Source of the DNA: JAEULH01 sp034382075
GTDB taxonomy: Bacteria; Pseudomonadota; Alphaproteobacteria; Rhodospirillales; Defluviicoccaceae
NCBI GenBank assembly: GCA_034382075.1
Contig: JAXMOZ010000016.1
Span: 1 to 46,697 of the forward strand
Length of the DNA stretch: 46,697 nucleotides
Direction: 5' to 3'
A program made the position numbers and the translations under genes. The notes below the pieces were generated by a model, which was given only the letters and a program-made list of their open reading frames with translations, did not search any database and was not told the DNA's origin. The first letter of the stretch is position 1, and each line of letters begins with the position of its first letter. This document shows positions 24,208 through 32,233 of the stretch, one piece after another.

Positions 24208-24268
24208 ACCCGCGGACTTGTTCCGCGGGTCCACGGAAGGCGTAGATGGCCGTGACAAGCACGGCCAT
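24208..24268. repeat. Intergenic double-hairpin repeat (family C)
   Basis: ACCCGCGGA (24208-24216) pairs with TCCGCGGGT (24222-24230), and ATGGCCGTG (24246-24254) pairs with CACGGCCAT (24260-24268) around ACAAG. This is the look of a REP-type element common in alphaproteobacterial intergenic DNA. It may end transcription of the upstream cluster. The 24147-24414 gap otherwise holds a GGCGGC-GCA-GCCGCC hairpin, a duplicated GCCTAGCGGCG (24317 and 24391), and the guaB promoter. Confidence 0.7.
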
Positions 24269-24357
24269 GACGAATGGTGGTCAGGCTCTGGGCCTGGGCG
24301 CACGTATTAGCAGAACGCCTAGCGGCGGCGCAGCCGCCGCCGGCGGAAGTGCGAGCC

Positions 24358-24385
24358 TTGGCAGGGCGCGGCCCTGGTGTATGAT
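24358..24385 (+). promoter_or_regulatory. guaB promoter
   Basis: TTGGCA (24358-24363) and TATGAT (24380-24385) each match the sigma-70 consensus at five of six bases, with a 16-base spacer. Transcription would start near 24392, giving a short guaB leader. Confidence 0.65.
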
Positions 24386-24414
24386 CCGCCGCCTAGCGGC
24401 GATCGCGAGGCGGC

Positions 24415-25890
24415 ATGCAGATCCAAGAGGCACTGGCGTTCGACGACGTGTTGCTGGTGCCGGCCCGCTCCAGCATCGTCCCGGCCGAGGCGGAAACCTC
24501 GACGCGCTTGACCCGCGCCATCGCGCTGCGCATCCCGATCATCTCCGCTGCCATGGACACCGTGACCGAAAGCGCGCTGGCCATCGCCATGGCCGAGGCC
24601 GGCGGCATCGGCGTGATCCACAAGAACATGGAGCCGGCGGCCCAGGCGGCCGAGGTGCGCCGGGTGAAGAAATACGAATCCGGGATGGTCGTGAACCCGA
24701 TGACCATCGCCGCCGACGCCACCCTGGCCGATGCGCTGGCGCTGATGCGCGATCACCACTTCTCCGGCCTGCCGGTGGTCGAGACCGGCAGCGGCCGGTT
24801 GCTCGGCATCCTCACCCACCGCGACGTCCGCTTCGCCACCGACCTGCGCCAGCCGGTGAGCGAGCTCATGACCCGGAACCTGCCGGAAAAGCCGCTGGTC
24901 ACGGTGCGCGACACCGTGGGCCGGGAGGAGGCGAAGCGGCTGTTGCACAAGCACCGTATCGAGAAGCTCCTGGTCATCGACGACGACTACCGCTGCATCG
25001 GCCTGATCACGGTGAAGGACATCGACAAGGCCGAGCGCTTCCCCAACGCCTGCAAGGACGAGCAGGGCCGGCTGCGGGTGGCGGCGGCGACCGGCGTCGG
25101 CGATGCCGGCGTCGACCGCGCCGAGATGCTGCTCGATGCCGACGTCGACGTGGTCGTGGTCGATACCGCCCATGGCCACTCAGAAGGGGTGATCGACGCC
25201 GTCCGGCGGATCAAGAAGCTGAGCAACTACGCCCAGGTGATCGCCGGCAACATCGCCACCGCCGACGCCGCCCGGGCGCTGATCGACGTCGGCGCCGACG
25301 CCATCAAGGTCGGCATCGGTCCCGGCTCGATCTGCACCACCCGGGTGGTCGCCGGCGTCGGCGTTCCCCAGTTCACCGCGATCCTCGAGGTTTCGGAGGT
25401 CTGCCGGGCGGAGCAGGTGCCGCTGATCGCCGACGGCGGGATCCGCTATTCCGGCGACCTGGCCAAGGCCGTCGCCGCCGGCGCCGACGTCGCCATGATC
25501 GGCTCGCTGTTCGCCGGCACCGACGAAAGCCCGGGCGAAGTGTTCCTGTTCCAGGGGCGCTCGTACAAGGCCTACCGCGGCATGGGCTCGATCGGCGCCA
25601 TGGCCAGGGGCTCGGCCGACCGCTACTTCCAGGCCGAGGTCACCGACTCGCTGAAGATGGTCCCGGAGGGGATCGAGGGCCGGGTCCCCTACAAAGGGCC
25701 GCTGGCCACCGTCATCCACCAACTGGTCGGCGGCCTGCGCGCGGCCATGGGCTACACCGGCAACCGCACCATCGCCGACATGCAGCGCAATTGCACGTTC
25801 CGCCGGACCACCCTGGCCGGCGTCGGCGAGAGCCACGTCCACGACGTGACGATTACCCGCGAGGCGCCCAACTACCGCACCCGGGACTGA
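24415..25890 (+). CDS. guaB: IMP dehydrogenase
   Basis: GuaB oxidises IMP to XMP with NAD+, the committed step of GMP synthesis. The 491-residue protein has the N-terminal LAFDDVLLVPARSS motif, a CBS-pair regulatory insert (about residues 95-215, MTIAADATLADALALMRDHH and KPLVTVRDTVGREEA), and the barrel with the catalytic loop GIGPGSICTTR. ADGGIRYSGD, YRGMGSIGAM and the flap ARGSADRYFQ are also present. Length is typical. The start follows a good promoter and GCGAGGCGG. No guaA follows; the genes downstream run on the opposite strand. Confidence 0.98.
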   Translation: MQIQEALAFDDVLLVPARSSIVPAEAETSTRLTRAIALRIPIISAAMDTVTESALAIAMAEAGGIGVIHKNMEPAAQAAEVRRVKKYESGMVVNPMTIAADATLADALALMRDHHFSGLPVVETGSGRLLGILTHRDVRFATDLRQPVSELMTRNLPEKPLVTVRDTVGREEAKRLLHKHRIEKLLVIDDDYRCIGLITVKDIDKAERFPNACKDEQGRLRVAAATGVGDAGVDRAEMLLDADVDVVVVDTAHGHSEGVIDAVRRIKKLSNYAQVIAGNIATADAARALIDVGADAIKVGIGPGSICTTRVVAGVGVPQFTAILEVSEVCRAEQVPLIADGGIRYSGDLAKAVAAGADVAMIGSLFAGTDESPGEVFLFQGRSYKAYRGMGSIGAMARGSADRYFQAEVTDSLKMVPEGIEGRVPYKGPLATVIHQLVGGLRAAMGYTGNRTIADMQRNCTFRRTTLAGVGESHVHDVTITREAPNYRTRD

Positions 25891-26005
25891 CGACGGGCGG
25901 GGTTTTGCGGCGCCTTAAAAGGCCAGATCGGCGGTGACTGGACGAGGTTGGTTGAGGAAGCTGCTCTCCGAACGCCGAGCCGCAACTGCTTCTTTCGACG
26001 CCGCG

Positions 26006-26164
26006 TCAGGCGGCGGCGCGGCCCTCGCCCCGGGCGACGCGCTCGAGTTCGTTCAACTCCTTGTCGCTGAGCTCGCCCAGCCGGCGAACCGACTCCGCCC
26101 AGCGCTCGACGCTCGGCCATTGATGCCGGCAGACGATTTGGCTCAGTTCCTCTAGTTCGGTCAT
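26006..26164 (-). CDS. Small hypothetical protein
   Basis: This 52-residue frame begins MTELEELSQIVCRHQWPSVE and ends with KELNELERVARGEGRAAA. It is charged and strongly helical in appearance, without membrane segments or a recognised domain. Its ATG overlaps the stop of the upstream small gene as ATGA, the usual sign of translational coupling, and this is the main reason to accept it. Two overlapping small genes resemble a toxin-antitoxin pair in layout, but no sequence feature supports that. Confidence 0.45.
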   Translation of the reverse strand: MTELEELSQIVCRHQWPSVERWAESVRRLGELSDKELNELERVARGEGRAAA

Positions 26165-26331
26165 GCGAGCCTCCGTGCAACGATGGCGCAACAACGGCGA
26201 GGACCCTTCGGGCGGGCGGGAGCGGGCTTGTCAGGCCGCAGATCCTCGCTCGCGATCACTCGCGCTACTTTTATTTCGGCCGCCTCATCGGCGGCGTCCA
26301 TCTCCATGAACCTTGCAGCCATCTTCCGCAT
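26161..26331 (-). CDS. Small hypothetical protein
   Basis: This 56-residue frame begins MRKMAARFMEMDAADEAAE and is acidic in the first half and basic in the second (RPDKPAPARPKGPRR). Alternative starts exist at 26322 and 26307, and no ribosome site decides between them. It overlaps the next gene by four bases and lies downstream of a perfect TTGACA on the same strand. I do not recognise it. Confidence 0.4.
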   Translation of the reverse strand: MRKMAARFMEMDAADEAAEIKVARVIASEDLRPDKPAPARPKGPRRCCAIVARRLA

Positions 26332-26381
26332 CGTCTTACGAGCGGAAGGAAGTGCTGGATCCAACGCTTACGCTGCAGAGA

Positions 26382-26415
26382 GATATAGTTTTGTCTGGCT
26401 CTAAATCATTGTCAA
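26382..26415 (-). promoter_or_regulatory. Candidate promoter for the small-gene pair
   Basis: On the minus strand TTGACA occurs at 26415-26410. A-T-rich sequence containing AACTATATCT follows (390-381), but the spacing to TATATC is 22 bases, too long, and closer hexamers are poor. The -35 is perfect and the -10 is doubtful. Confidence 0.25.
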
Positions 26416-26653
26416 GGGATAAGAAGACGCTGGACACAAGATGTCGGGCGACCTTGGCGGTCGTGTGCCATATCTTGCGGATCGTGACGAGAGACCGCGA
26501 AAGCGTCGCATTTTGGTCGCACCGCCGCGGCGCGCAGGTCACGCCCAATAGGCGTGGGCGGCGGCCGAATATTAGCTTATGTGAAGTGAACTAGAGCAGG
26601 TCCGGCCCGGATCGCGAATCGACGCGAAAAAGACGGAGCAGACGCCGCCGGAT
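26416..26653. other. Intergenic stretch with no gene seen
   Basis: Together with 26332-26415 this makes a 322-base gap between the small-gene pair and the M16 peptidase gene. The stretch is less GC-rich than its surroundings. No coding frame, tRNA or convincing terminator is visible. Confidence 0.5.
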
Positions 26654-27919
26654 CTAGCTCGGCCGCAAGCGCTCGACGATGCGCTCGTAAGGCTCGAGCC
26701 TACCGATCGGACCGAGCCCCGCCACCGTCGGCTTCGAGCCGACCACCCGGCGGGCGACCCGCACGACCGCTTCGGCATCCACCGCCTCGATCTTCGCCAC
26801 CGCCTCCGCGACCGGAATCGGCCGGCCGAAGACCATGAGCTGGCGGGCGAGCTGCTCACAGCGCGACGAGGTGCTCTCCAGCGACATCAGCACGCTGGAC
26901 TTGAGCTGCGCCCGGGCCCGGGCGATCTCGTCGTCGCCGACCTGGGTCGTCACCTTGATCAGCTCCTCGCAGACCAGCGGCACGAGTTCGCCCACCTCCT
27001 TTTCGCCGGTCCCGGCGTAGATGCCGAAGACGCCGATGTCCGAATAGGAGGCGGGGAAGGTGTAGATGCTGTAGACGAGCCCCCGCTTCTCCCGCACCTC
27101 CTGGAATAGCCGCGACGACATGCCGCCGCCGAGCAGGGTGGAGAGTACCGACAGCGCGTAGAAGTCCGGGTCCTGGTAGCCGACGCCGGCGAACCCGAGG
27201 ACGAAGTTGACCTGCTCCAGGTCGCGCTCGTCGCGCCAGTCGCCTCCCTGGTAGCTCGCCTTCTTCCTGGACTTGCCGGGACCCGTGGGCAGGCCGGCGA
27301 AGGCCGCCTCGGCCAGGGCCACGAGCCGATCGTGGTCCACCCTGCCGGCGGCGGCGAGGATCATCCGCGGCGCGGCGTAATGGTCCTCCCGATACCGGAG
27401 CATGACCTCGCGCGGCATCCCGCGGATCAGCCGCGGCGAGCCGAGGACCGGCCGGCCCAGGGCCTGCGCCGGAAACGCCGTCTCCTGGAAGCGGTCGAAG
27501 ATCAGGTCGTCCGGCGTGTCCAGCGATTGCATGATCTCTTGCAGGACCACTGAGCGCTCCCGGTCGAGTTCCTCGGCGTCGATCGCCGGCCGCTGCAGGA
27601 TGTCGGCGATGATGTCGACGGCCAGGGCGATGTCGTCCTTCAGCACCTTGGCGAAGAACGCGGTGTACTCCCGCGACGTGTGGGCGTTGATGTGTCCGCC
27701 GACCGCCTCGATCTCCTCGGCAATGGCGCGGGCATCGCGCCTCGCCGTGCCCTTGAACACCATGTGCTCGAGAAAATGCGAGATGCCGTTCATCCGCGCC
27801 GTCTCGAAGCGGCTGCCGGCTTCGACCCAGACGCCGACCGAGGTCGTTTCCACGTGCTCCACCGGGTCGGTGGCGACCCTGAGCCCGCCGGGCAGCGTCG
27901 TCACCCGGACCCCGGTCAC
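26654..27919 (-). CDS. M16-family zinc metallopeptidase (processing-peptidase-like)
   Basis: The 421-residue protein carries the inverted zinc motif HxxEH in H48-FLE-H52 (ISHFLEHMVFKGT), with E128 in VVLQEI as the third ligand, and the M16B pattern of two similar halves. Relatives resemble mitochondrial processing peptidase and the PqqF/YmxG group. It probably acts as a dimer that degrades or trims small peptides; location is unclear because there is no signal peptide. GTG 27919 overlaps the thrC stop as GTGA, so it is co-translated with thrC, a common alphaproteobacterial pairing. Confidence 0.94.
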   Translation of the reverse strand: MTGVRVTTLPGGLRVATDPVEHVETTSVGVWVEAGSRFETARMNGISHFLEHMVFKGTARRDARAIAEEIEAVGGHINAHTSREYTAFFAKVLKDDIALAVDIIADILQRPAIDAEELDRERSVVLQEIMQSLDTPDDLIFDRFQETAFPAQALGRPVLGSPRLIRGMPREVMLRYREDHYAAPRMILAAAGRVDHDRLVALAEAAFAGLPTGPGKSRKKASYQGGDWRDERDLEQVNFVLGFAGVGYQDPDFYALSVLSTLLGGGMSSRLFQEVREKRGLVYSIYTFPASYSDIGVFGIYAGTGEKEVGELVPLVCEELIKVTTQVGDDEIARARAQLKSSVLMSLESTSSRCEQLARQLMVFGRPIPVAEAVAKIEAVDAEAVVRVARRVVGSKPTVAGLGPIGRLEPYERIVERLRPS

Positions 27920-29328
27920 GCCCGCGCCCCATCGGCGGCGCCGACGCAGCGGACGATATGCGCCTCGATGGCGGCCAGGTCCGCCGGCAGCGCCACGCAG
28001 TGTTCGCGCTTGCCCATGAGCTCGGCGAGGCGCGGCGGCAACGCCGGGCGCTGGCCGGTGGCCGCCTCGACGGCGTCGGGGAACTTCGCCGGGTGCGCGG
28101 TCGCGACCGCAATCACCGGGATGCCGGTGTCGGTGCGGATCGAGCGGGCGGCGGCAACGCCGATGGCCGAATGCGGGTCCAACAGCTCGCCGGTCTCGGC
28201 GTAGACCGAGCGGATGGTTTCGCTGGTTTCCCGGTCGTCGATGCGGAAGGCGGAGAAGACCCCGGTCGCCCGCTGCCAGCGCCGGGTATCGACCTGAAAG
28301 GCGCGCTGGGCCTCGAAGGTGTCCATCAGCCCGGCCACGACGGCGCCGTCGCGGTCGTAGAGTTCGAACAGCAACCGCTCGAAATTGCTCGATATCTGGA
28401 TGTCCATGCTGGGGCTTAAGGTGGGGAACACCTCGCCCATTTCCATCCGGCCGCTGGCGAAAAACCGGGTGAGGATGTCATTGCGGTTGGAGCCGACGAT
28501 CAGATGGGCGATGGGCGCGCCCAGGCAGCGGGCGGCGTAGGCGGCGAAAACGTTGCCGAAATTGCCGGTCGGCACCGCGAACGCGACCGGCTGCCCGGGC
28601 CCGCCGAGGGCCAGAGACGCGTACACGTAGTAGGTGATCTGCGCCAGGATCCGCGCCCAGTTGATGGAGTTGACGGCGGCGAGGTTCATCTCGTCGCGGA
28701 AGGCGGCGTCGTTGAACATCGCCTTCACCAGGTCCTGGCAGTCGTCGAAGGTGCCCTCTACGGCGATGTTGTGGACGTTCGGCGCGTCCACCGTGGTCAT
28801 CTGCCGGCGCTGCACCTCCGAAACCCGGCCCCGGGGGTGGAGGATGAAGATGTCGATGGCGTCGCGGCCGCGGCAGGCCTCGATGGCGGCGGACCCCGTG
28901 TCGCCCGAGGTGGCGCCGACGATGGTCACCCGCTGGCGGCGGCGCTTGAGGATCAGGTCGAACAGCCGGCCCAGGATCTGCAGGGCGAAGTCCTTGAACG
29001 CCAGGGTCGGCCCGTGGAACAGCTCCAGCAGCCACAGCCGCGGATACAGCCTTTTCAGCGGCGCCACCTGGGCGTGGTCGAAGCCGGCGTAGGCCGATAC
29101 CGCGAGCTCGCGCAACTCGCTCTCGGCGATGGCCGGCGCGGCGAACGGCGCCATCACCCGCGCGGTCAGCGCCGGGTAGTTGAGCTGGGCCATGGCGCGC
29201 AGATTCTCGTCGGACAGCCTCGGCCAGAACTGCGGCACGTAGAGGCCGCCGTCGCGGGCGAGCCCGGCCAGGACGACGTCGTCGAAGCCAAGGATGGGCG
29301 CGGCGCCCCGGGTGCTGACGTACTTCAC
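27916..29328 (-). CDS. thrC: Threonine synthase
   Basis: ThrC converts O-phosphohomoserine to threonine using PLP. The 470-residue protein is the long class II form, with the N-terminal STRG signature (MKYVSTRGAAPILGFDDVVL), the PLP lysine K112 in GPTLAFKDFALQ, the SGDTGSAA phosphate-binding loop, and AVPTGNFGN. ATG 29328 (MKYVST) is the conserved family start. It precedes the M16 peptidase gene with a four-base overlap. The leader toward 29527 contains CCCCGC/GCGGGG arms near 29388-29397 but no recognised riboswitch. Confidence 0.97.
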   Translation of the reverse strand: MKYVSTRGAAPILGFDDVVLAGLARDGGLYVPQFWPRLSDENLRAMAQLNYPALTARVMAPFAAPAIAESELRELAVSAYAGFDHAQVAPLKRLYPRLWLLELFHGPTLAFKDFALQILGRLFDLILKRRRQRVTIVGATSGDTGSAAIEACRGRDAIDIFILHPRGRVSEVQRRQMTTVDAPNVHNIAVEGTFDDCQDLVKAMFNDAAFRDEMNLAAVNSINWARILAQITYYVYASLALGGPGQPVAFAVPTGNFGNVFAAYAARCLGAPIAHLIVGSNRNDILTRFFASGRMEMGEVFPTLSPSMDIQISSNFERLLFELYDRDGAVVAGLMDTFEAQRAFQVDTRRWQRATGVFSAFRIDDRETSETIRSVYAETGELLDPHSAIGVAAARSIRTDTGIPVIAVATAHPAKFPDAVEAATGQRPALPPRLAELMGKREHCVALPADLAAIEAHIVRCVGAADGARA

Positions 29329-29527
29329 TCCCGTCCGCTCGTCTCGCAGGTTGAGGGGAATTGCGACGCACTCTATCCCCCGCGGCCGCAGCGGGGCAAG
29401 CGACGCGGACTAAGCAGGCGCTACGGCGCGCGATGCAGCATCAACCGCCGCTGTTGACGAAAAAATGTTGAGACGGCGCTTAAAGCCGCGCATCTATAGG
29501 GCGAACAGGCCCGGAGGCCGCCGACAC

Positions 29528-30712
29528 ATGATCCACCGCGTCGAGATCGAGAACTACGGCTCCATCCGCGAGCGGCAGGTCATCGACCTGCGGATCCCGG
29601 CAACCGCGCCGGACCTGGAACGGTTCGCGCGCCCAATGGGCGACGAGAGCGTGCGCCTTCCAACGGTCGTCGCTTTTTTTGGCCCGAACGCCTCTGGGAA
29701 GTCGACTGTGCTGCGCGCGATGGCGAATGTCCTCGAGTTTGCAGCCTCCAGCGTCTACCAGCAGCCTCCGCCCATCCTGTTCTTTCAGCCTTTCCGGATG
29801 ACCAGTTGGCGCAGCCGGCCAACGGCGGTTCTAGCGGATTTTGATGGCAGCTGGATCGGGGAGGGCATGCACGTGTACCGATACCAGCTTAGGATCGGCC
29901 ACGGATCTACCCCTGCAGGGTCAAGAGTCGAACATGAATCTCTGTGGATCAAGGACGGCCTGCGGTTCCGGTTTTTGTTTAAGCGAGACGAGCAGACCAT
30001 CCGATGCGCAAAGGAGCTGCAGCTTACTCCTTCGGACGAGCGGCTGAAAGCGGTCAGGCAGGATGCGAGCGTGATATCAACCATGGCCCTGCTCAATCAC
30101 AATTTCTTCCGCGCCATCCAAGACCGGTTTGCGAACACGCTGAGATACATCGCTGGGTATCACGCTGCACCAGACCCGAGCGCAGTGCTGTCGTTCTTCA
30201 AATCTAATAAAGACGCACTGGAGGATCTGATTTTAAAGCTGTCACGCCTCGACATTGGGCTCAAGAGCGTAGAATTGGAAGACACTCCTCGTGGTCTTGT
30301 AGCCGCCTTCACTCACGACGGATTAGATGGAACAGTAGGACTTTCTGAAGAGTCCAACGGCACGCAAAGCTTTATGATGAAGTTTCCGAGCTTTTGGTTG
30401 TCTCTAGCAAAAGGGTTGCCTGCGTTGATCGACGAGTTCGACATCGACCTGCACCCCATGCTCCTCTCGGAAATGTTAACGTGGTTTCAGGATCCGGCGA
30501 TCAACCGACACCAAGCCCAGCTGTTCTTCGCCGCCCACAACGTGTCGATCATGGAAGCGCTGGAGAAGGAGGAGATTTATCTCATCGAGAAGTCGCGCGA
30601 CGGAGCCAGCTCGATCATCGGGCTCAAGGACGTTAGGGGCGTCCGGCGCGAGCCCAGCCTGCAGCGAAAGTACCTTGGCGGCGTCTTCGGCGCCGTGCCG
30701 AACATCGGCTAG
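29528..30712 (+). CDS. RloA-like AAA ATPase (probable defence component)
   Basis: The 394-residue protein is an SMC/ABC-type ATPase. Walker A is FFGPNASGKST (G52-T60), and Walker B is LIDEFDIDLHP (D302, E303), followed by the switch-histidine region FFAAHN. The C-terminal tail RKYLGGVFGAVPNIG is typical of RloA/AAA_15 proteins that pair with RloB. ATG 29528 (MIHRVEIENYGSIRERQ) is the usual start; a frame extension to 29465 lacks conservation. The gene is visibly less GC-rich than its neighbours at about 29750-30460, suggesting acquisition. It lies three bases from the next gene. It could be another AbiLi-type ATPase, but the partner argues for RloAB. Confidence 0.8.
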   Translation: MIHRVEIENYGSIRERQVIDLRIPATAPDLERFARPMGDESVRLPTVVAFFGPNASGKSTVLRAMANVLEFAASSVYQQPPPILFFQPFRMTSWRSRPTAVLADFDGSWIGEGMHVYRYQLRIGHGSTPAGSRVEHESLWIKDGLRFRFLFKRDEQTIRCAKELQLTPSDERLKAVRQDASVISTMALLNHNFFRAIQDRFANTLRYIAGYHAAPDPSAVLSFFKSNKDALEDLILKLSRLDIGLKSVELEDTPRGLVAAFTHDGLDGTVGLSEESNGTQSFMMKFPSFWLSLAKGLPALIDEFDIDLHPMLLSEMLTWFQDPAINRHQAQLFFAAHNVSIMEALEKEEIYLIEKSRDGASSIIGLKDVRGVRREPSLQRKYLGGVFGAVPNIG

Positions 30713-30715
30713 CCG

Positions 30716-31273
30716 GTGCGCCGCGCGAGAAAGGTTCGAGCGAGGATCTTCGTCGCGTGCGAGGGCGAGTCGGAGAACGCCCTCCGCGCCTGGCTTCAGG
30801 GTCTATGCGATGAACACCAGCTTTCTGTTTATCTTGATGGCGCGCGGCTGCGGGGCGGGGATCCGCTGGCTCTCGTCCAAGGAGCGCTGAAGCGTCGCCA
30901 GGAGAGCCAGAGGAAGGCGGGCCGCCACCTGCGTAGTCTCCTGTTCATCGATACCGACCGCCTCGATGACGGGAGCCCGCGAAGTCGGGAAGCATCGGAG
31001 CTTGCCGAGGCGAAGGGTCTGCTTCTCATCCGCCAAGAGCCCTGCTTCGAGGGCATCCTGCTCCGGTTGCACCTGCATCATGAGCGCGAGTTCCCGAAGA
31101 CCGCGCAGGAGGCACACCGCAGGCTCGCTCAGCTCTGGCCGGGGTACGACAAGCCAATGAGCGGACCCCGGCTCGCGGCACGCTTTTCCTTCGCCGACCT
31201 GCAGCGCTTGGCGGAGGTGGACGGGCAGATCCGCACGCTGCTGGAGATCCTGGGCCTGCCTCAGCCCAGATAG
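30716..31273 (+). CDS. RloB-like TOPRIM-type protein
   Basis: The 185-residue protein begins with basic residues, then ARIFVACEGESENALRAWL, where the CEGE glutamate matches the RloB/TOPRIM acidic residue, and later LLFIDTDRL supplies the D-x-D. The family is predicted to form a nuclease or phosphotransfer centre that works with the ATPase. The GTG start follows the ATPase stop by three bases, so the pair is one operon. Direct tests in known systems place RloAB among restriction-linked or anti-phage loci. No restriction-modification genes lie in this window. Confidence 0.72.
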   Translation: MRRARKVRARIFVACEGESENALRAWLQGLCDEHQLSVYLDGARLRGGDPLALVQGALKRRQESQRKAGRHLRSLLFIDTDRLDDGSPRSREASELAEAKGLLLIRQEPCFEGILLRLHLHHEREFPKTAQEAHRRLAQLWPGYDKPMSGPRLAARFSFADLQRLAEVDGQIRTLLEILGLPQPR

Positions 31274-31299
31274 CACCCGCGTCGAAGTGGCCCCGACCT

Positions 31300-31797
31300 T
31301 CAGCAGGCGATGGCTTCCGCGCTCTGCTCCTCGCAGGCCGGGCAGATGCCGTGGCTGATGCGGACGTTGGCATTCCCCCCCAGGTGGTAGTAGTCCTCGG
31401 CGGGCAGCCAGGTGCCGTGCCGCTCGCTGCTCCCGGACGGGTAGCGGACGTCCTGGCAATAGCTGCACATGGCCAGGATCGGAAGCGCCTTGTCGCGCCG
31501 CGAGCGCTCGAGGATCGCCTGGAAGTCGAACAGGTCGACGGGCGGGCGGACGCTCTTGGCCACCGTCAGCGACTGGATCAGGAAGCCGTCGATGGTGCTG
31601 TCTTGCTGCACCGGGGTGATGACGATCCACAGCTCCCGGCGGACCGCCGGGCTGTCGCAGCGGCTCATCAACCGGGCGCGCCTGACGCTGCCGGAGCGGA
31701 GCGCGGCGGCTGGCGCTGCGCACGGCATCGCACTGGCGTGGCGGCCGGTCGCGGTGGGGCCGCTACTAACGGAGGAGGTGGAACGGGTCGTTGCCAT
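31300..31797 (-). CDS. Stand-alone Cys4 (zinc-ribbon-like) domain protein
   Basis: The recognisable part is the C-terminal segment: CSYCQDVR, then a W-x-E-D-Y region, then ISHGICPACEEQ. It is the C-x2-C ... C-x2-C module often found at the end of sensor kinases and response regulators that contain PAS or GAF domains. Here it is preceded only by about 60-90 residues without a recognised domain (ELWIVITPVQQDSTIDGFL). The start is unclear: the first ATG (31797) gives a serine/alanine-rich, unconserved leader, and ATG 31668 gives a tidier 122-residue protein. It may be a truncated regulator. Confidence 0.55.
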   Translation of the reverse strand: MATTRSTSSVSSGPTATGRHASAMPCAAPAAALRSGSVRRARLMSRCDSPAVRRELWIVITPVQQDSTIDGFLIQSLTVAKSVRPPVDLFDFQAILERSRRDKALPILAMCSYCQDVRYPSGSSERHGTWLPAEDYYHLGGNANVRISHGICPACEEQSAEAIAC

Positions 31798-31828
31798 CGG
31801 CAGGCGGCGAGACTAAGCCCAAAATGAA

Positions 31829-31866
31829 GACCCCCGCGCGATGCCTATGCGAGGCGGGCGGGGGTC
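31829..31866 (-). terminator. Terminator-like hairpin
   Basis: GACCCCCGC (31829-31837) and GCGGGGGTC (31858-31866) form a nine-base perfect stem with a 20-base loop. Read on the minus strand it is followed by TTCATTTTGGG, a weak T-rich tail. It lies just upstream of the minus-strand Cys4 gene, so it could be an attenuator in that gene's leader rather than an end-of-gene terminator. Confidence 0.35.
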
Positions 31867-31891
31867 CGATCAGCAGAACATCATCCTGCTG

Positions 31892-31910
31892 TACTCGGCT
31901 GCGCCGAGTA
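31892..31910. promoter_or_regulatory. Perfect 8-bp inverted repeat
   Basis: TACTCGGC-TGC-GCCGAGTA is a perfect palindrome. Its right end runs into TATAAG (31909-31914), a -10-like hexamer on the plus strand, so it could be an operator overlapping a promoter. No good -35 is seen. Confidence 0.35.
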
Positions 31911-32233
31911 TAAGCTTGGACTTTCAGAGGAGTTGCCGGTGCCAAGTGGCCGGCGACCTAGTGATTGTCCGGTGGAGTATTGCCGATTGCGCACCTCCAC
32001 GTTGCCTGAACCAATACCTATAGTTTGTGCTCGAACCCCCCTGCTGTCAAGTCCGACCGCGCTTCCGACATGCCGACGGCGCCCCCGCCACGCCCCCACT
32101 ACGCCCCACCCGCGCCACAACCGCTCCCCCCGCATCGCCGCCTCCGTGCCGGCTTGCCGGTAGCCGCCGCCGGCGGAACTCCGGCGTGCCCGGCGCATTT
32201 ATGCTGACAGCAAGCGGCATCGGGAGCGGCGCA
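31911..32233. other. Gene-free leader of the dehydrogenase, containing a C-rich tract
   Basis: This is part of a 436-base gap (31798-32233). From about 32049 to 32150 the plus strand is rich in C and poor in G (for example CGCCCCCGCCACGCCCCC). Such bias resembles Rho-utilisation sites. It lies upstream of the alcohol dehydrogenase gene, so transcripts entering it may be subject to Rho-dependent termination. No gene is supported here. Confidence 0.4.

Noticed and set aside
25895..25925. guaB terminator around CCCG/CGGG followed by TTTT
   Set aside because: The stem is only four bases and overlaps the stop codon; too weak to call.
32020..32060. tRNA-like GTGCTCGAACCCC segment
   Set aside because: No acceptor, D or anticodon stem can be built around it.
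32027..32233. N-terminal extension of the zinc dehydrogenase
   Set aside because: It is proline- and arginine-rich, translated from the C-rich leader, and absent from the family; ATG 32234 with a ribosome site is the true start.
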